Virus record (IMG/VR): IMGVR_UViG_3300006793_000286
Coordinates: 1 to 23,661 of that record
Source of the DNA: a virus
Strand: one strand, 5' to 3'
DNA: 23,661 nt
Shown one piece after another: positions 20,600 to 23,661 of the stretch; position 1 is the stretch's first letter; every line of letters starts with the position of its first letter. Under the pieces are notes generated by a model. The model did not search any database. It was not told where the DNA came from and worked only from the letters and a program-made list of their open reading frames with translations. Both the position numbers and the translations under genes were made by a program.

Positions 20600-21918
20600 A
20601 CATCGAACGGCAAGTGATCGGTGCATTGATCTTGAACCCTGATAATTATTTCAACGTGAATGAAATACTGTCAGCAAACACGTTTACTGGACGCGAAGAA
20701 AAAGCAATATTTGAAGCATTTGAAAAGATGTTCAACAGTGATCTTGACATCACGCTGATTCTGCTGCAAGAGCAGATTCACAAAGCAGGACACACTTTTG
20801 ACATTCTTTCAATCATTGACGATCTGAATTCAGGTCATGCTTTCATTGATCATTGCAGGGTGCTGAAAGAAAAAGAAATCAGGAAAGAACAGTCGAAACT
20901 TGGTTCTGAAATTCTGTTGAAATCAAACGATCCTGAAGCAGATCCATTTGAAACGAATGATCACATCATGTCAGAAGCTGAACGTGTTGTCAGTATGGTT
21001 GACTTTGGAAAGAAGAAAAGCAACGCTGATCTGATTCAAGAGGTCAAGCGTAAAATGAAGCACGCAAGCAATAGCGGTGGCATGACAGGTCTGCTGACAG
21101 GCTTTGAAGATCTTGACCGAATATACGGTGGCAGACAGAATTCTGATCTGATCATCAAAGCAGCGCGTCCTGCAATGGGCAAAACATCACAAGCATTGTG
21201 CGAAGCAAAGCACATGGCATTTGAAGACAACAGAAAGGTGGTCTTCTTCAGTCTTGAAATGAGTTGCGAACAGTTGATGCAGCGTCTTGTCAGTGTTCAC
21301 ACTGGAATTCAATTGAACAAGATCAGGAATGGCAGCTTGACTTCTGAACAGTGGAACGCATACTATGACCAAGAGGAATATTTGAGCAACGACAATCTGA
21401 TGATCGTGGATGATGTCTATTCATTGAACGCTATCAAAACACGATGCAGAAAGCTGAAGATGAAAGGTGCACTTGATGTTGTGTACATCGATTACTTGCA
21501 GTTGATCAATCACAAGGTTGATCGTGGTCGAAGCAAAGAAAATGAAGTCAGTGAAATATCACGATCACTGAAGATGTTGGCAAAGTCATTGGATGTGCCT
21601 GTTGTGGTTCTTAGTCAGTTATCAAGAGCAGTTGAAAGTCGTGGCGGTGACAAGCATCCAATGCTGTCAGACCTTCGTGACAGTGGCGCAATTGAACAAG
21701 ATGCTGATATAGTGGAATTCATCTTCAGACCTGAATACTATGATCAAGATGATCTTTCATTGTGCGGCAAAGCATACGTTCTGATTTCAAAGAACAGAAA
21801 CGGTGCTTGTGGTGACATTGAACTTTTCTTCAACAAAGAATGTACACGATTTGAGAATTCAAACTATGACAATGAATCCATACAACGTAGAGAACCCTAC
21901 GCTGAAGCTGATTTCTGA
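20596..21918 (+). CDS. dnaB: Replicative DNA helicase, DnaB family
   Basis: From the ATG at 20596 (ATGA overlap with the previous gene) the product has 440 residues. The N-terminal domain starts MNIERQVIGALILNPDNYF, typical of DnaB. The RecA-like domain carries Walker A KAARPAMGKTS (about 188-198), FFSLEMS, Walker B VVYIDYLQL, VVLSQLSR, and the arginine-finger region with LSDLRDSGAIEQDADIVEFI. It unwinds DNA at the fork as a hexamer. An in-frame ATG at 20578 adds six residues; 20596 fits the overlap style of the genome. Downstream of the initiator-like gene, it forms a replication pair. Confidence 0.93.
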   Translation: MNIERQVIGALILNPDNYFNVNEILSANTFTGREEKAIFEAFEKMFNSDLDITLILLQEQIHKAGHTFDILSIIDDLNSGHAFIDHCRVLKEKEIRKEQSKLGSEILLKSNDPEADPFETNDHIMSEAERVVSMVDFGKKKSNADLIQEVKRKMKHASNSGGMTGLLTGFEDLDRIYGGRQNSDLIIKAARPAMGKTSQALCEAKHMAFEDNRKVVFFSLEMSCEQLMQRLVSVHTGIQLNKIRNGSLTSEQWNAYYDQEEYLSNDNLMIVDDVYSLNAIKTRCRKLKMKGALDVVYIDYLQLINHKVDRGRSKENEVSEISRSLKMLAKSLDVPVVVLSQLSRAVESRGGDKHPMLSDLRDSGAIEQDADIVEFIFRPEYYDQDDLSLCGKAYVLISKNRNGACGDIELFFNKECTRFENSNYDNESIQRREPYAEADF

Positions 21919-22054
21919 AAAGGCTTCAGAAGCAACAGAAAGACTGATCAACAGCCAAAGCAAAAGTGATGCAGATGATGTGATATGTCTGACAAATCTT
22001 GAAATGAAGCTGCTGCAAAAAGCGATCATCAAGCACAAAAACAAAGAAAAGTGA
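21866..22054 (+). CDS. Small hypothetical protein overlapping dnaB end
   Basis: An ATG at 21866 (or 21872) opens a frame of 62 or 60 residues, starting MTMNPYNVENPTLKLISEKA. It overlaps dnaB by about 50 bases, more than usual here, but continues helical and charged to a Lys-rich end (IIKHKNKEK) across otherwise empty sequence. Probably a small accessory protein; no domain recognised. Confidence 0.52.
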   Translation: MTMNPYNVENPTLKLISEKASEATERLINSQSKSDADDVICLTNLEMKLLQKAIIKHKNKEK

Positions 22055-22065
22055 AAATAATTGCA

Positions 22066-22103
22066 CAAAACATTTGCACGTGTCAATGTTCTTTGTACTT
22101 TAG
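22066..22103 (+). promoter_or_regulatory. Promoter, second copy of the 23-base repeat
   Basis: TTTG (22073-22076), 19 bases, TACTTTAG (22096-22103). Bases 22066-22088 repeat 18320-18342 exactly, including ATTTGCACGTGTCAAT, while the following bases differ, so the repeated part is probably a regulator site plus -33 box. Confidence 0.78.
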
Positions 22104-22126
22104 CTGATGCAAACAAACAACGAGAT

Positions 22127-22342
22127 ATGAAAAACACAATTAAACAACTTACAGAATTATTGAACAGCGACATTGATGCTGATGATTTCTATGTGATAAC
22201 CACGTACATCGGGCAGATAAAATTTCAAGGTTATTATAGTGCTGCAAGGCTCAATAAGTATTCTGAACAAGGCTTTGAATTTAATTTGGATGGTGGGTAT
22301 ATGATTGCCGAAAAAGGTGAAATACAAATCATTTTAACTTGA
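22127..22342 (+). CDS. Small hypothetical protein behind repeated promoter
   Basis: From the ATG at 22127 the 71-residue product starts MKNTIKQLTELLNSDIDADD and reads as one helix followed by a beta-rich section (IGQIKFQGYYSAARLNKY, then FEFNLDGGYMIAEKGEIQI). Codon choice (TTA, GGT, CTC) is a little less like the rest of the phage. Longer in-frame starts lie inside the promoter and are rejected. No domain recognised. Confidence 0.65.
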   Translation: MKNTIKQLTELLNSDIDADDFYVITTYIGQIKFQGYYSAARLNKYSEQGFEFNLDGGYMIAEKGEIQIILT

Positions 22343-22346
22343 AATC

Positions 22347-22655
22347 ATGAAAATTCTTGACTGCGAAGAAATAGTGAAAGCAATGCTGCACAGGAAAGCA
22401 GTCTATCGTGACGATTACAGAAAACTGATTTCTGTTGTATGGTGGCATCAGATCAACTGTGACAAACAGATGACTGCACTTCAACTTCTGAACAAGCTGA
22501 CGAACAAGGAAATTCATCATCCTGAAAGCATCATGCGAGCGCGAAGAAAGATCCAAGAAGATCATCCTGAATTGCGTGGTGATACGTACAAGCAACGCAA
22601 GACAACGGAACAACAAGCGGTTCAGATTGAATTGGGTTATAATGCGAAAAGTTGA
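22347..22655 (+). CDS. Conserved-looking phage protein, possible DNA-binding
   Basis: The 102-residue protein starts MKILDCEEIVKAMLHRKAVY. A helical N-terminal part resembles a winged-helix or HTH unit, and SIMRARRKIQEDHPELRGDT (about 61-80) matches a pattern (I-RARRKIQE--PELRG) that I associate with small phage proteins of unknown function. It then ends in a basic/Gln-rich tail. Lies four bases after the previous gene; likely in the same transcript. Confidence 0.7.
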   Translation: MKILDCEEIVKAMLHRKAVYRDDYRKLISVVWWHQINCDKQMTALQLLNKLTNKEIHHPESIMRARRKIQEDHPELRGDTYKQRKTTEQQAVQIELGYNAKS

Positions 22656-22677
22656 ACGAAATCTTAAATGAAAAACC

Positions 22678-22737
22678 ATGACAAGAGAACAAGCAGAAAA
22701 GAGAGCAGAGGAACAGATAAGAACAGAGCTAAGATGA
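22678..22737 (+). CDS. 19-residue leader peptide candidate
   Basis: A 19-codon frame starting MTREQAEKRAEEQIRTELR ends with TGA overlapping the ATG at 22734 (ATGA). It is a regular charged helix and contains several GAG codons, like the gene it leads into. It may couple translation of the PAPS-reductase-like gene. Very short, so uncertain. Confidence 0.35.
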   Translation: MTREQAEKRAEEQIRTELR

Positions 22738-23606
22738 AAAATTTACTAGTATCTTTTTCGGGTGGAGAAACGTCAGCGTTCATGGCTCAATGGCTAAAGA
22801 GGCACTACAAAAATCTAGGTTATGAAAAAATTTGTTTTGTATTTGCCAATACTGGACAGGAAAACGAGCAGACACTAATATTTACAGAGCAATGCGACAA
22901 AGAATATAACTTGGGGGTCGTTTGGGTTGAGGCAAAAGTTACGCAAGAGAGAGGGAAGGGAGTTAGACATAGAGTTGTGAATTTTAAAAGTGCATCAAGA
23001 AACGGAGAGCCGTTTGAAGATGTGATTAAGAAGCTAGGCATAACAAACCACCCCAATCCTTTTTGCACTAGAGACACCAAACTTGCCCCAATAGAGTCTT
23101 ATGTGAAAGATCTTTTTAATGGAGAGAAGTTTGCCACTGCGATAGGTATACGAGTAGACGAGGTTGATAGGATTTCATCAAGCAGAAAAGACCGAAATAT
23201 AATATACCCACTCATAACATCCGTTCCAATGAGCAAGCAAAAAGTCAATTTCTGGTGGTCAAAACAACCGTTTAGATTAGAATTAAAAGGTTATCAAGGG
23301 AACTGTAAAACGTGTTGGAAGAAGTCAGACTTTAAGCTGTACCAATTAGCAAAAGAAGACGTTACTCAGTTTGGCTTTATGGATAGAATGGAGGAAAAAT
23401 ATGGGAGAGTAGGCTATGAATTTGAGCGTGACCCAAAAGCAAAAAATAGGACATTCTTCAGAAATCACAGAAGCACTCAAGATATAATTCGAGAATCAAG
23501 AGATTGGGGTGGATTTGTACGGGATGACTCATTAGATGTTAACGACCAACTGAGAATGTTTGATAGCGAGTCATGTGAGATTTATTCAAATTGTGGTGAT
23601 TTGTAA
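22734..23606 (+). CDS. PAPS-reductase-like PP-loop protein, foreign composition
   Basis: From the ATG at 22734 the product has 290 residues. SFSGGETSA (residues 7-15) is the SGG-x-(T/S)-S PP-loop that binds ATP or PAPS in the adenine-nucleotide alpha-hydrolase superfamily; FANTGQE follows on the second strand, as in PAPS reductases. HPNPFCTRDTKLAPI, GIRVDEVDR and GNCKTCWKKSD (two Cys) are shared with phage members. The phage proteins may reduce sulfate, modify nucleic acid, or act like DndC-type sulfur enzymes; which one cannot be told. Codon use differs sharply from the rest (many GAG, GGG, CTA, AGG), indicating recent acquisition. An ATG at 22668 adds a Lys/Arg-rich stretch and is less likely. 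Confidence 0.82.
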   Translation: MKNLLVSFSGGETSAFMAQWLKRHYKNLGYEKICFVFANTGQENEQTLIFTEQCDKEYNLGVVWVEAKVTQERGKGVRHRVVNFKSASRNGEPFEDVIKKLGITNHPNPFCTRDTKLAPIESYVKDLFNGEKFATAIGIRVDEVDRISSSRKDRNIIYPLITSVPMSKQKVNFWWSKQPFRLELKGYQGNCKTCWKKSDFKLYQLAKEDVTQFGFMDRMEEKYGRVGYEFERDPKAKNRTFFRNHRSTQDIIRESRDWGGFVRDDSLDVNDQLRMFDSESCEIYSNCGDL

Positions 23607-23661
23607 TGGAATTTATATACGTTGACGAAAATAATAAAGATGCTGTTGACCTAATACATCT
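23606..23661 (+). CDS. Start of a gene cut by the window edge
   Basis: TAATG joins the PAPS-reductase stop to a new frame starting MEFIYVDENNKDAVDLIH, open to the last base. Only 18 residues are visible, so nothing more can be said except that it is co-transcribed with the gene before it. Confidence 0.6.
   Translation, partial: MEFIYVDENNKDAVDLIH

Noticed and set aside
22668-22733. Extended N-terminus of the PAPS-reductase-like protein
   Set aside because: It adds a Lys/Arg-rich tail unlike the family and conflicts with the ATGA-coupled 19-codon frame; the start at 22734 puts the PP-loop strand at the N-terminus as in relatives.

Overview
The window looks like part of the genome of a tailed double-stranded DNA phage infecting a Bacteroidota host, probably a flavobacterium-like one. 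Four things support this. Promoters fit the Bacteroidota pattern (TTG or TTTG about 19-22 bases before TAnnTTTG/TAnnTTTA). Start codons lack Shine-Dalgarno sequences and sit behind A-rich leaders. One secreted protein has a signal peptide ending in the Bacteroidota-style AFSQ. Genes are packed on one strand and joined mostly by ATGA stop/start overlaps. No terminase, tape-measure, integrase, tRNA gene or CRISPR array is visible.

Left part (1-3352): a sulfotransferase-like gene on the minus strand, cut by the window edge, faces a probable structural gene (546-1091). Two glycosyltransferase-like genes and a small Cys-rich lipoprotein follow. Between them is a 464-base gap that codes for nothing and holds a promoter, a tight terminator and complementary segments suggesting a small structured RNA.

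Virion and lysis part (3367-14328): an acidic protein, a scaffold-like protein, the probable major capsid protein, a Cys-containing structural protein, a gp10-like connector candidate, a portal-like protein with a four-Cys insertion, a MuF-like head protein, and a large adhesin-like protein ending in a DUF1566/Lcl-type domain. Two 32-codon genes fill the gaps on either side of the gp10-like gene. Small membrane proteins, an M15-type endolysin and an overlapping Rz/Rz1-like pair complete lysis.

Early part (14468-23661): three palindromes that abut exactly and a near-consensus promoter open this block. It encodes small unknown proteins, a small putative HTH protein, an ERF single-strand annealing protein, a Gp157-like protein, a C5-cytosine methyltransferase interrupted by an in-frame TAG, RusA resolvase, an ABC-ATPase/GNAT fusion, a replication-initiation-like protein behind a predicted three-way-junction leader RNA, DnaB helicase, and a PAPS-reductase-like protein of foreign base composition.

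The best candidates for something undescribed are the ABC-ATPase/GNAT fusion near the split methyltransferase (possible DNA hypermodification), the two structured RNA candidates, the triple palindrome, and a strong strand-symmetric depletion of GAG/CTC. All function calls come from reading motifs by eye; no database search was possible.
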